43,091 bases of DNA from Croceimicrobium sp965658965 (GTDB lineage: Bacteria; Bacteroidota; Bacteroidia; Flavobacteriales; Schleiferiaceae): assembly GCA_965658965.1 (NCBI GenBank), contig CBFHVV010000023.1:1-43091 (forward strand), given 5' to 3'. Below the pieces are notes generated by a model, which had not been told where the DNA came from, ran no database searches, and saw only the letters and a list, made by a program, of their open reading frames with translations. Shown here in pieces: positions 7,866-15,744 of this stretch (positions are counted from its first letter, which is position 1; the number at the start of each line of letters is the position of its first letter). A program made the position numbers and the translations under genes.

Positions 7866-10229
7866 TTATCTGCTAATGGTTACACTTCCTTGGCTTAGCT
7901 CTCTGTTTTCTGGTGACTTACTATTGATTTCAAGAACATAGAAGTATACCCCATTAGGTAACTCATCGCCATTAATATCTTGGCCTTCCCAACCATCAAC
8001 AGAGTTATTACTGTTATTGTAGTTTTCATTCTGATAGACTAAATCTCCATTTGAGCGATAAATTGTGATACCAATAGACTTAATATAATCATCGTTGTTT
8101 TCTGCGGAGATATAAAACTTATCGTTTAATCCATCATTATTGGGTGTAATAATATTAGGAATGGAGATCTTATTTTTATTCTTTCTAGAAATTGTAAAGC
8201 TTGGGTTGTGATAAAAGTAAACCCAATTAGACTCAGAGAAATCTTGAGCGAGACTGCTTTTAGGCTTTTGAGCTACCACTTTAAAGGCGTAAGTGCCTGG
8301 ACTGAGCGAGTTTATACTGCTTAAAGCAGCGGTGTAATTATTTAGGCTAGTCATATCTCCTTGCTGTTGCCAATTTATCGTGTTAGTATTGGTGTCCAGC
8401 ATTCCACGATATATCTTGTAAACTCGATTATTAGGGTCTAGGCAGTTATAGTGATTCCACGATAGAAATAAATTATTTAATCCCGGGCCACTAGGGGTAG
8501 CATTGAGCTTAATGTTCGAACAAGTGCGGGTCATTTCACGTCTCTTACCATTATGTTTTAAAAGAAGCGCATAGTCATAAACGGCATTTGAGACGGGGTA
8601 GCCAGAAGCAGGTAGCGAATCGGTAAAAAAGCGAACGCTAGGATCATTAATTACCTTCAATGGAGACATTAAACTGCTATTTGGCTCACGGCGGTGAATA
8701 ATCCACGAATCGAAATTTTGGATTATGCGAGGGTCATTGAAGCCATTATTAACGCTCCATTGTAGTCGTACAAACTCATTATTTGTAACACTAGCGGAAG
8801 CTAATTCATAAGTCGCTTCAGGGCAACTATCCACCACCATAATGGCCGAGTAAAACTCTTCCATCGGGTAACCACATTCACTAACTAAAGTATTTCCGTC
8901 CAAACCAGTTTTAAACTGCACTAAGTAGTTTCCGTCTGTATCCAGAGGTTGATGCAAAATGAGTTGCACACGATCACTGGAGCTAATAGTGTTTAAATCT
9001 TTAACCCCAACAACCGGACGCGGAACGCCATCGGGGCCAATTAATCGAATATCGGTAGGGTCCAGCGATTGATAGTTGATATGGTTGTTAAAAGTCAAAT
9101 CGAGAATCGTGTCGAAACAAGAATAGCCGTGATTAAAAGGCAGTTTTACTAAAGTTAATGGACCAGTAATGATACTATCCGACCCCTTTATTTGTGGCAC
9201 TCCGTAAGCGAGTTTCATCGAATCAATTTCACTGGTAAAGAGGCTCTGCAAACTGCTAGGGGAAGGAATGTTTTTAAGTTTAGGCCCTGCGATTATTTGT
9301 GGGCCACAGCTAGAAACAACGTGAACAGTAAAATCGCGTGTGGTTTTACCAACATTTAGCCACTGCAAGGAAATGGTATCAAAGCGAAATTCATTTACGT
9401 CAATTTTCACTTGGTAGTTGCCGGTTAAACTTGGGCTAAACCTTAATAAGCCATTACTGGTATTTAAAGAAGTGCCGGTGCTACTGGGTATCGGGTTGTT
9501 GGCCGTAAAGCCCGAGCGATAAGGGATATTAACTGCTGCTCCGCAGTTAAAATTGTCCGCATTGGCAGCTGGCTCTTGTGATGTCTCTAAACTATACACC
9601 AAGGAGTCGCCATCGTTTTCGATTACGGGATGAGGGTAAAAAACAGGAGCTTGTCCAGCTTGACTTATGCAAAAAGTGCGACCTGCAGGACTAATAATTT
9701 GTGGTGAGCTATTATGCCCTAGACTGTTATTTAAATTAGCCTGAAGAAATAAACGGGTACTTGAGCTGTTGTCTAAATTGTCCAGATTATCGCGGCAGCA
9801 TTGGCCGTAGAGCTTTAACTTATAATCTGCACATGGCGGGAGTATAAGGCTGCCAGAGTACTTGGCAACCGTAATATCAACTGCAGCATTAGCGTTTACG
9901 CATAAGTCAAAATCGGGTAGTTTCCATGCATTGGCGTTTAAAGGGTGCGCCCTATTAGTTGGCGGTAACATTAAAGCTAAGTTGATCGTGCTGTCTTGAT
10001 AACATGAAGAGCTAATACAAAGTGGTTGACTGGTATTTGTTTGTATTGTTGTACCAGAAACCTTTCGATAGAGTTTAACGAAAACTTGATACTGATTGGC
10101 TACCCCAGTAGAATCACCAATGTATTTGTAATAAATCTCGCCACTAGTATAATGAGAGGCTTTTAGCTTGTGAGATAGAGACCCTATAATGAACAGAATA
10201 TAAAAAGCAAACGAATATTTTTTCATCAT
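7866..10229 (-). CDS. Secreted protein with T9SS type B sorting domain, paralog 3 of 3
   Basis: This 787-residue protein shares the plan of the two genes to its left but is clearly more diverged. It has a signal peptide (about 1-24), the N-terminal HYTSGEIYYKYIGDSTGVANQY segment, paired Cys residues in the first 300 residues, the GPDGVPRPVVGV block near 410 and a CHU_C domain (IPNIITPNNDGLNDKFYI, GWEGQDINGDELPNGVYFY) that marks it for T9SS export. The C-terminal domain has a charged insertion (AENNDDYIK) not seen in the other two. Tandem copies at different stages of divergence suggest repeated duplication, perhaps to vary a surface ligand. No enzyme motif was recognised. Confidence 0.87.
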   Translation of the reverse strand: MMKKYSFAFYILFIIGSLSHKLKASHYTSGEIYYKYIGDSTGVANQYQVFVKLYRKVSGTTIQTNTSQPLCISSSCYQDSTINLALMLPPTNRAHPLNANAWKLPDFDLCVNANAAVDITVAKYSGSLILPPCADYKLKLYGQCCRDNLDNLDNSSSTRLFLQANLNNSLGHNSSPQIISPAGRTFCISQAGQAPVFYPHPVIENDGDSLVYSLETSQEPAANADNFNCGAAVNIPYRSGFTANNPIPSSTGTSLNTSNGLLRFSPSLTGNYQVKIDVNEFRFDTISLQWLNVGKTTRDFTVHVVSSCGPQIIAGPKLKNIPSPSSLQSLFTSEIDSMKLAYGVPQIKGSDSIITGPLTLVKLPFNHGYSCFDTILDLTFNNHINYQSLDPTDIRLIGPDGVPRPVVGVKDLNTISSSDRVQLILHQPLDTDGNYLVQFKTGLDGNTLVSECGYPMEEFYSAIMVVDSCPEATYELASASVTNNEFVRLQWSVNNGFNDPRIIQNFDSWIIHRREPNSSLMSPLKVINDPSVRFFTDSLPASGYPVSNAVYDYALLLKHNGKRREMTRTCSNIKLNATPSGPGLNNLFLSWNHYNCLDPNNRVYKIYRGMLDTNTNTINWQQQGDMTSLNNYTAALSSINSLSPGTYAFKVVAQKPKSSLAQDFSESNWVYFYHNPSFTISRKNKNKISIPNIITPNNDGLNDKFYISAENNDDYIKSIGITIYRSNGDLVYQNENYNNSNNSVDGWEGQDINGDELPNGVYFYVLEINSKSPENRELSQGSVTISR

Positions 10230-10537
10230 TGTTTTGTTGGTTTCAAAACGAACTTATGTTGATTAATTAGTTAAAACAACAATATGGAGTTCTTGGCAAA
10301 CTTTGAACGAGTAATCGTAAAATTTGACTTAGGCAGAAAATATTATTCCGTTAACTCAATGAAACTGCTAGTCTCCAAAGCATTTGGGTTTTCCCTTAAA
10401 ATAAAGCTGCCTTTGCGCTTAAAAAGACATTCCTCAAGCCGCTTCCGAACAATATTTTACCCCGCTTTGTAAATAAAGTCTTAACTCAAGTCCTTTTACG
10501 TAATTTCGCGCTTTAAACTGTAGAAAAATTTCTCCTA
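10230..10537. other. Divergent promoter region of paralog 3 and lepA
   Basis: These 308 bases separate two divergent genes and should hold both promoters. A TAATTTCG sequence close to 10500, one base off TAnnTTTG, is a weak candidate for the lepA -7 element. No hairpin, repeat or credible gene was found; a 62-codon ORF at 10284-10472 has no recognisable protein features. Confidence 0.45.
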
Positions 10538-10543
10538 ATGGTG

Positions 10544-12340
10544 ATGACTCATATCCGTAACTTTTGCATTATTGCTCATATCGATCATGGCAAGAGTACA
10601 CTGGCGGATCGACTTTTAGAAAATACGCAGACGATAACGGACCGAGAAAAGAAGAATCAACTGCTAGACGATATGGATCTAGAGCGTGAACGTGGGATAA
10701 CCATAAAAAGTCACGCCATCCAAATGCAGTATTTGCAAGATGAGGTTTCCTATACTTTAAATTTAATTGACACGCCGGGGCACGTAGACTTTTCGTATGA
10801 AGTTTCACGCGCTATTGCTGCCTGCGAGGGGGCTTTACTTATTGTAGATGCGGCCCAAGGAATTCAAGCACAGACTATTTCTAATTTATATCTAGCCTTG
10901 GAGCACGATTTAGAAATAATTCCGGTCTTAAATAAAATCGACCTTCCCAGTGCAAATATTGAAGAGGTTAAAGATCAAATTATTGATCTGATTGGCTGCG
11001 AAGGCAGTGATATCATTTTAGCCTCGGCTAAAACAGGCCTTGGAATTCAAGATATTTTAAGTGAAATTGTGAAACGTATCCCAGCGCCAGAAGGTGATCC
11101 TGATGCGCCTTTACAAGCACTAATATTTGATTCGGTATACAATCCTTACCGGGGTATTGAAGCTTTGTATAAAGTAGTAAACGGAACCCTGAAAAAAGGA
11201 CAGGAGGTTATGTTTATGAATACCGGTAATAAGTACGGCGCCGATGAAATTGGGATTTTAGGCCTCAAGCAAATGCCTTTAAAAGAGATAAGCACCGGTA
11301 ATGTGGGCTATCTTATTTCGGGTATTAAGGAAGCTAAAGAAGTAAAAGTAGGAGACACCATTACTTTGTCGGAGGCACCTGCGGAAAAAGCTATTGCGGG
11401 TTTTGAAAACGTAAAGCCTATGGTTTTTGCGGGAATTTTCCCAGTAGATACCGAAGACTTTGAAGAACTGCGTGCTTCTTTAGAGAAACTGCAATTAAAC
11501 GATGCTTCACTAACCTTCGAACCCGAATCTTCAGCGGCCTTAGGTTTTGGTTTCCGATGTGGTTTCTTAGGAATGTTGCACATGGAAATTATCCAAGAGC
11601 GTTTAGAGCGGGAGTTTAATATGACGGTAATTACCACCGTACCTAACGTGTCGTACTACGCCTACATGAAGAAAAATCCAGAAGAGCGCGTTATTGTCAA
11701 TAACCCTTCTGAATTCCCAGACCCAACGAAGCTCGACCATCTTGAAGAGCCTTTTATAAAAGCCCAAATTATTACCAAGTCAGATTACGTAGGAGCCGTA
11801 ATGAATCTGGCAATAGAAAAAAGAGGCACTCTCACTAACCAAGTTTACCTTACCTCAGAGCGGGTGGAAATGAGTTTTGATATGCCTTTGGCAGAGATTG
11901 TCTTTGATTTTTACGATCGTTTAAAATCTATTTCCCGCGGTTATGCTTCTTTCGATTATCACCCCACAGATTATCGCGAGAGCACCATGGTTAAGGTAGA
12001 TGTTTTATTAAATAGTGAGCCAGTAGATGCGCTGTCGGCTCTAATCCATAGCAGCTCGGCATACGATATTGGTAAAAAGATTTGCGAGAAATTAAAAGAG
12101 CTTATTCCGCGCCAGCAATTTATGATTGCCATCCAAGCGGCGGTAGGAGCAAAAATTATTGCCCGTGAAACCATCAGTGCCCTTCGTAAAGATGTTACCG
12201 CTAAATGTTATGGAGGTGATATCTCGCGTAAGCGTAAATTGCTTGAAAAGCAAAAAGCGGGTAAAAAGCGCATGCGACAGGTGGGTAATGTGGAAATTCC
12301 CCAGCAGGCATTTTTAGCAGTACTAAAGCTAAACGATTAA
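10544..12340 (+). CDS. lepA: Elongation factor 4 (ribosomal back-translocase)
   Basis: LepA is a translational GTPase that acts on stalled or mistranslocated ribosomes. The protein has G1 AHIDHGKST, the switch region RERGITIKS, G3 DTPGH and G4 NKID in the first 135 residues, then the EF-G-like domains and the LepA-specific C-terminal domain (about 480-598) ending GNVEIPQQAFLAVLKL. About 598-600 residues is the normal length. Starts at 10538 (ATG), 10541 (GTG) and 10544 (ATG) are in frame; 10544 is chosen because it gives MTHIRNFCIIAHIDHG, the usual family N-terminus. It is transcribed alone, with a terminator just after the stop. Confidence 0.97.
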   Translation: MTHIRNFCIIAHIDHGKSTLADRLLENTQTITDREKKNQLLDDMDLERERGITIKSHAIQMQYLQDEVSYTLNLIDTPGHVDFSYEVSRAIAACEGALLIVDAAQGIQAQTISNLYLALEHDLEIIPVLNKIDLPSANIEEVKDQIIDLIGCEGSDIILASAKTGLGIQDILSEIVKRIPAPEGDPDAPLQALIFDSVYNPYRGIEALYKVVNGTLKKGQEVMFMNTGNKYGADEIGILGLKQMPLKEISTGNVGYLISGIKEAKEVKVGDTITLSEAPAEKAIAGFENVKPMVFAGIFPVDTEDFEELRASLEKLQLNDASLTFEPESSAALGFGFRCGFLGMLHMEIIQERLEREFNMTVITTVPNVSYYAYMKKNPEERVIVNNPSEFPDPTKLDHLEEPFIKAQIITKSDYVGAVMNLAIEKRGTLTNQVYLTSERVEMSFDMPLAEIVFDFYDRLKSISRGYASFDYHPTDYRESTMVKVDVLLNSEPVDALSALIHSSSAYDIGKKICEKLKELIPRQQFMIAIQAAVGAKIIARETISALRKDVTAKCYGGDISRKRKLLEKQKAGKKRMRQVGNVEIPQQAFLAVLKLND

Positions 12341-12358
12341 TTAGAAAACTATTAAGCT

Positions 12359-12391
12359 AAAAAAGGCGCCTGAAAAGAGCGCCTTTTTTTT
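12359..12391. terminator. Bidirectional terminator between lepA and trpS
   Basis: AAAAAAGGCGC (12359-12369) pairs with GCGCCTTTTTT (from 12379) around a 9-base loop, with a T tract to 12391 and an A tract on the other side. It can serve the convergent lepA and trpS genes. Confidence 0.9.
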
Positions 12392-12413
12392 AGAAGATTT
12401 GTCTTCGAAGCTT

Positions 12414-13385
12414 TTAAAAGCCGAGTGCATCTTTAACGCGGCCTAAAACCTCGGTTGCTATCGGCCGTACTTTTTCAGCTCCTAACAAAAGCTGTTCTTC
12501 AATTAGCTCGGGTTTACTAGTTAGTTCATTATACTTTTCGCGCGCAGTGCCGTATTTTTCCTTAATCAGCTCCAAAAGGGCCATCTTGGCATGACCATAA
12601 CCAAAACCTGCGGTAGCATAGTTTTCGCGCATTTCGCCTATCGCATCAGCGCCAGCTAAAAGTTGATAAATCGCAAAAATATTACAGCTATCTGGGTCTT
12701 TAGGATCGTTGAGTCCCTTGCTATCAGTAACAATACCCATAACCTGCTTTTTTAGCACTTTAGCGCCAGCGAAGATGTCAAGGGTATTACCATAACTCTT
12801 ACTCATTTTTTGGCCATCAGTACCGGGAACAGTTTTCACATCCTCGCGAATAACAGCCTCGGGTAGTTTTAATATTTCTTCGCCAACCCGACGATTCAGA
12901 GCTCCTGCAATATCACGGGTCATTTCCAAGTGCTGTTGCTGATCTTTACCTACCGGCACCAAGTCGGCATCGTATAAAAGTATATCGGCCGCCATTAAAA
13001 CGGGATAAGTAAAGAGGCCTCCGTTAACATCGGCTAGGCGATTGCTCTTATCTTTAAAACTATGGGCATTGGCCAACATCGGGTAGGGCGCAAAACAGTT
13101 TAGGTACCAGCTTAGCTCACAAACTTCGCTAATATCACTCTGGCGGTAGAAGAAGTTTTTATTGGCATCAAAACCTAAAGCAAGCCAGGCTGCCGCCACA
13201 GCATTTACGTTTTCCAATCTTTTCGCCTTATCTTTTAAGGAAGTAAGGGAATGCAAGTTTGCAATAAAGAAGAAGGACTCCGTATCTTTTTTTAGTGAAA
13301 GCTCAACCCCAGGCTCAATTGCCCCGAGTGCATTTCCTAGATGAGGTATACCGCTACTTTGAATGCCTGTTAATATGCGCGCCAT
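12414..13385 (-). CDS. trpS: Tryptophan--tRNA ligase
   Basis: This class I aminoacyl-tRNA synthetase charges tRNA-Trp. The HIGH-like motif is PHLGN in TGIQSSGIPHLGNALGA at the N-terminus and the second ATP motif is KMSKS in GTDGQKMSKSYGNT. Other family segments are YPVLMAADILLYDADLVPVGKDQQQHLEM and the helical C-terminus. The frame is open to 13427, but the extra 14 residues are hydrophobic and unlike the family; the ATG at 13385 gives MARILTGIQ, so a 323-residue protein is preferred. It is a single gene, convergent with lepA and divergent from the acyltransferase. Confidence 0.96.
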   Translation of the reverse strand: MARILTGIQSSGIPHLGNALGAIEPGVELSLKKDTESFFFIANLHSLTSLKDKAKRLENVNAVAAAWLALGFDANKNFFYRQSDISEVCELSWYLNCFAPYPMLANAHSFKDKSNRLADVNGGLFTYPVLMAADILLYDADLVPVGKDQQQHLEMTRDIAGALNRRVGEEILKLPEAVIREDVKTVPGTDGQKMSKSYGNTLDIFAGAKVLKKQVMGIVTDSKGLNDPKDPDSCNIFAIYQLLAGADAIGEMRENYATAGFGYGHAKMALLELIKEKYGTAREKYNELTSKPELIEEQLLLGAEKVRPIATEVLGRVKDALGF

Positions 13386-13455
13386 CAATTTAAATATTTT
13401 GCACAAAAGTATGAAGGCTAAGCACAAAATGCAGTCATTATTTTAATTTAGCGCG

Positions 13456-14202
13456 GTGGAAAATTTACGCTTCATTTTTGCCCCTATTTTTCGGGTGTGG
13501 TTTTACGTAGCCGTTTTTATTGCTATAGTACTTTTATTTCCTTTCATCTTCACTACTTCTCTTAGTCCAAAAAACTATAAAAGCTTTTTCTACTTTGCGC
13601 GTATCTGGGCAAAATTGGTTTTATTTCTTTGTGGTTATCGTATCGCGGTAAAGTGGCACGAGAAGCCTAAAAATGATGGTCAGTATATAATTTGTACCAA
13701 CCATACTAGCATGTTAGATATCATGCTTACCTATGCCATTTTCCCTTTTCCCTTTTTATTTATCGGTAAGGCAGAGCTTAGCAAATTGCCCATATTCGGG
13801 TATTTTTACCGCCGTACTAATATTTTGGTAGACCGTTCTAGCCTTTCCAGTAGGCGCAAGTCTTTTGATGCTGCGGGTGAAAAGCTAAAAGAAGGTTTAG
13901 GAGTTTGCATTTACCCCGAGGGAATGGCTCCGCGGGCCGATGTGTTATTGGCGCCATTTAAAACGGGTGCTTTTCGCTTGGCAGCAGATAATCAGGTAAC
14001 TATTATTCCGGCTACATTTTTTGACTGTAAGCGATTATTGCCCTATGATATTTTTCGTGGTAAACCGGGAAAGCTACGAGTGGAGGTACATCCATTTTTA
14101 GTTCCCACGAGCGGCGATAAAAAAGCTGAAGCTAATTCTTTAAAAGAACAATGCTATCAGTTAATTTCGCAAACATTACAAAGAGGTCCAAAAGCGCCAT
14201 AG
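13456..14202 (+). CDS. 1-acyl-sn-glycerol-3-phosphate acyltransferase (PlsC family)
   Basis: A 248-residue membrane-bound acyltransferase that likely acylates lysophosphatidic acid in phospholipid synthesis. Residues about 10-32 form a transmembrane segment. Motif I is NHTSMLD (the HX4D catalytic pair, about 82-88), motif II lies near GYFYRRTNILVDR, and motif III is YPEGMAPR. The last has Met where the family usually has Thr or Gly (EGT or EGG), a small oddity. The start is GTG at 13456; no closer ATG fits the N-terminus. It ends 3 bp before gatC, so the two are probably co-transcribed. Substrate specificity within the PlsC family cannot be told from sequence alone. Confidence 0.88.
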   Translation: MENLRFIFAPIFRVWFYVAVFIAIVLLFPFIFTTSLSPKNYKSFFYFARIWAKLVLFLCGYRIAVKWHEKPKNDGQYIICTNHTSMLDIMLTYAIFPFPFLFIGKAELSKLPIFGYFYRRTNILVDRSSLSSRRKSFDAAGEKLKEGLGVCIYPEGMAPRADVLLAPFKTGAFRLAADNQVTIIPATFFDCKRLLPYDIFRGKPGKLRVEVHPFLVPTSGDKKAEANSLKEQCYQLISQTLQRGPKAP

Positions 14203-14205
14203 ATT

Positions 14206-14502
14206 ATGAAAATTTCCAAAGAAGAAGTTGAAAAACTAGCCCACTTAGCTCGTCTGGAGTTTTCGGAAGAGGAGAAATTGAGCATGCAAGCGGATATGGA
14301 CAAGATCCTTGGCTTTGTAGATAAGATCAATGAATTAGATTTAGAAGGGGTAGAGCCTTTGGTCTATCTTAATGAGGACCGAAACATTATGCGGGCAGAC
14401 CAAGTGGTGCAGCGTATCAGTAAAGAGGAGGCTTTAAAGAATTCGCCCGCGAAGGATAGTGATTATTTCCGCGTTCCAAAAGTGTTAAAGCGCGAAGAAT
14501 AA
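14206..14502 (+). CDS. gatC: Asp-tRNA(Asn)/Glu-tRNA(Gln) amidotransferase subunit C
   Basis: The 98-residue protein stabilises the GatA/GatB subunits of the amidotransferase that makes Gln-tRNA or Asn-tRNA by transamidation. The helical N-terminus EEVEKLAHLARLEFSEEE, the central LDLEGVEPLVY and the C-terminal DYFRVPKVL are all typical of GatC. It follows the acyltransferase by 3 bp. The gatA and gatB genes are not nearby. Its stop is only 4 bp from the stop of the convergent GH16-fold gene, and no terminator hairpin is visible between them. Confidence 0.95.
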   Translation: MKISKEEVEKLAHLARLEFSEEEKLSMQADMDKILGFVDKINELDLEGVEPLVYLNEDRNIMRADQVVQRISKEEALKNSPAKDSDYFRVPKVLKREE

Positions 14503-14506
14503 GCCT

Positions 14507-15346
14507 TTAATAAGCTTGGTAACTGAAATCGCGAATAATTATTTCAGGACAGGCGCCGCTAAACGGTTGGTCTTTGCCTCCTAAAAGCCAGTAGTTTAAA
14601 CGGGCACTGGTTTTGTCTCCCGGCTGAGGAACGCTAATGGCGCTACTATTGGCTTCTCCCAAATTAACTTTACGTTTCTTACTGCGAAAGCTGTAGTGAA
14701 AATAGTCAGTACGATTTTCCAATTTAGCTTCTTTACCCAAATAGCTAGACCATGTTATAGAAGTGTCCCGCCATTCGATAATATGCGTGCTTATGCCGTT
14801 CCATTGAGTGCTAGGCTGTGGCGACTTGTACATTCGTTCCAAGTTTAATTTGCCACGAGATATAGGGTGTACCGTATAGTATAAAAGGCTGGGAGAGAGA
14901 GGGAACCCCCACTTAGAGAACTCAATATCAATTTCGCTGTTGGCTTGCTCGCTATGGCTTTTGGGGTCCCAGGTGAAAAAACCTAAAACGCTGTAGGGGT
15001 CTAATTCGCTTAATTCGGCTTGTACTACTATTTCGTAACGTCCATAAGAGCTTGCTTCTTTGCAAATTACCTCAGCAGAGTACCAAAGACTGTCGAGGGC
15101 AACAATGTTAAGGTGTAAAAACCCACGCCAATCGACACGTACATTTTTAGTATGCTTTGAAAACCTATTATTTCCCGGGCCCTGACGGTAATTACCACTC
15201 TTAACTTCCCATTGATAGCCAGCGAATTTAATTGTTTCTGCTTGAGTACTCTCTTTTAACTTTAAGCTACGACAAGAGACCAAGCTAAAAAGCAAAGTGA
15301 TAACTAAGAGGTGGTAACTAAAAAGGGGGCGCAGGTATTTAAACAT
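14507..15346 (-). CDS. GH16-fold lipoprotein
   Basis: This is a lipoprotein (signal MFKYLRPLFSYHLLVITLLFSLVSC, lipid Cys at residue 25) with a single GH16-like beta-sandwich domain. The pair of catalytic acids of GH16 is visible in SEIDIEF (Glu138, Asp140, Glu142, an ExDxE motif), preceded by YGRYEIVVQ and GFFTWDP, which fit the strands around the active site. It is shorter and sequence-wise unlike the two laminarinases in this window, which use the ExDxxE form, so it belongs to another GH16 branch and its substrate is unknown. The frame opens at 15370; the ATG at 15346 gives a cleaner signal peptide. It is divergent from susC and shares a 374-400 bp promoter region with it, including a palindrome proposed as an operator. 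Confidence 0.72.
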   Translation of the reverse strand: MFKYLRPLFSYHLLVITLLFSLVSCRSLKLKESTQAETIKFAGYQWEVKSGNYRQGPGNNRFSKHTKNVRVDWRGFLHLNIVALDSLWYSAEVICKEASSYGRYEIVVQAELSELDPYSVLGFFTWDPKSHSEQANSEIDIEFSKWGFPLSPSLLYYTVHPISRGKLNLERMYKSPQPSTQWNGISTHIIEWRDTSITWSSYLGKEAKLENRTDYFHYSFRSKKRKVNLGEANSSAISVPQPGDKTSARLNYWLLGGKDQPFSGACPEIIIRDFSYQAY

Positions 15347-15504
15347 AAGTATACAAAGAACGTAAAGCAAAGCTTTCGAGATGCTCCACGGTAAAATAAA
15401 TTGATAAATAAGCTGAAATTTATAGATACCTGGAAGTCAATAATTTATGTGGGTAGCGGAGCTTTGGCTTTTGGTCAATATGGATCTAAGTGTAAAAGAT
15501 ACAA

Positions 15505-15534
15505 TTAGCCCAGTTTACTTGGGATATGGGCTAA
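15505..15534. other. Hairpin next to the proposed operator
   Basis: TTAGCCCA (15505-15512) pairs perfectly with TGGGCTAA (15527-15534) around a 14-base loop. It lacks a strong T tract, so it is either a weak insulating terminator or a protein-binding inverted repeat. It abuts the 17-bp palindrome. Confidence 0.4.
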
Positions 15535-15550
15535 TAGTTTAAAATACTAT
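15534..15550. promoter_or_regulatory. Candidate operator ATAGT-N7-ACTAT upstream of susC
   Basis: The 17 bases are ATAGT TTAAAAT ACTAT. The same arms at the same spacing occur at 41333-41349 in front of the NUDIX regulator operon. It lies 67 bp upstream of the susC -33 element, a position more typical of an activator than of a simple repressor, or it may act on the leftward lipoprotein gene. Confidence 0.4.
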
Positions 15551-15617
15551 AACTATTTAAAGAGTACTGGGCTACAGGCCCTATAAAGGCGTTGCGAAAT
15601 TTCTTTTAACGCTTGCT

Positions 15618-15649
15618 TTTGGTACTTTTAACCAAAACATATATATTTG
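15618..15649 (+). promoter_or_regulatory. Bacteroidota-type promoter of susC
   Basis: TTTG at 15618-15621 and TATATTTG at 15642-15649 match the -33 (TTTG) and -7 (TAnnTTTG) elements of the Bacteroidota primary sigma factor, 20 bases apart. Transcription would start near 15656, giving a leader of about 90 bases. Confidence 0.7.
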
Positions 15650-15670
15650 ATAAAGCTAAATAAATGTTAA

Positions 15671-15703
15671 ACTTACAATTGCAATTATTGTTTGACTGTA
15701 AGT
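15671..15703 (+). promoter_or_regulatory. Leader hairpin upstream of susC
   Basis: ACTTACA (15671-15677) pairs with TGTAAGT (15697-15703); the loop contains the self-complementary word CAATTGCAATTATTG. It lies inside the predicted 5' leader, 41 bases before the start codon, and could affect translation or be a small-RNA target. Confidence 0.35.
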
Positions 15704-15744
15704 GTTTGAAAATCAACTAAACTAAAATTATTAATGCGGGGCTT

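Larger units (their letters stand above)
15371..15744. other. Promoter region between the GH16-fold lipoprotein and susC
   Basis: This stretch holds, in order, an 8-bp-stem hairpin (15505-15534), a 17-bp palindrome (15534-15550), a GGGC/GCCC mini-hairpin near 15567-15580, the susC promoter (15618-15649) and a leader hairpin (15671-15703). No gene is present. A clean promoter for the leftward gene was not recognised. Confidence 0.6.

Noticed and set aside
10284..10472. 62-codon ORF between paralog 3 and lepA
   Set aside because: No recognisable protein features, basic low-complexity composition, and it lies where two promoters are expected.
11308..11637. 109-codon ORF antisense to lepA
   Set aside because: It lies wholly inside the highly conserved lepA gene and looks like an antisense shadow rich in Ser and Lys.
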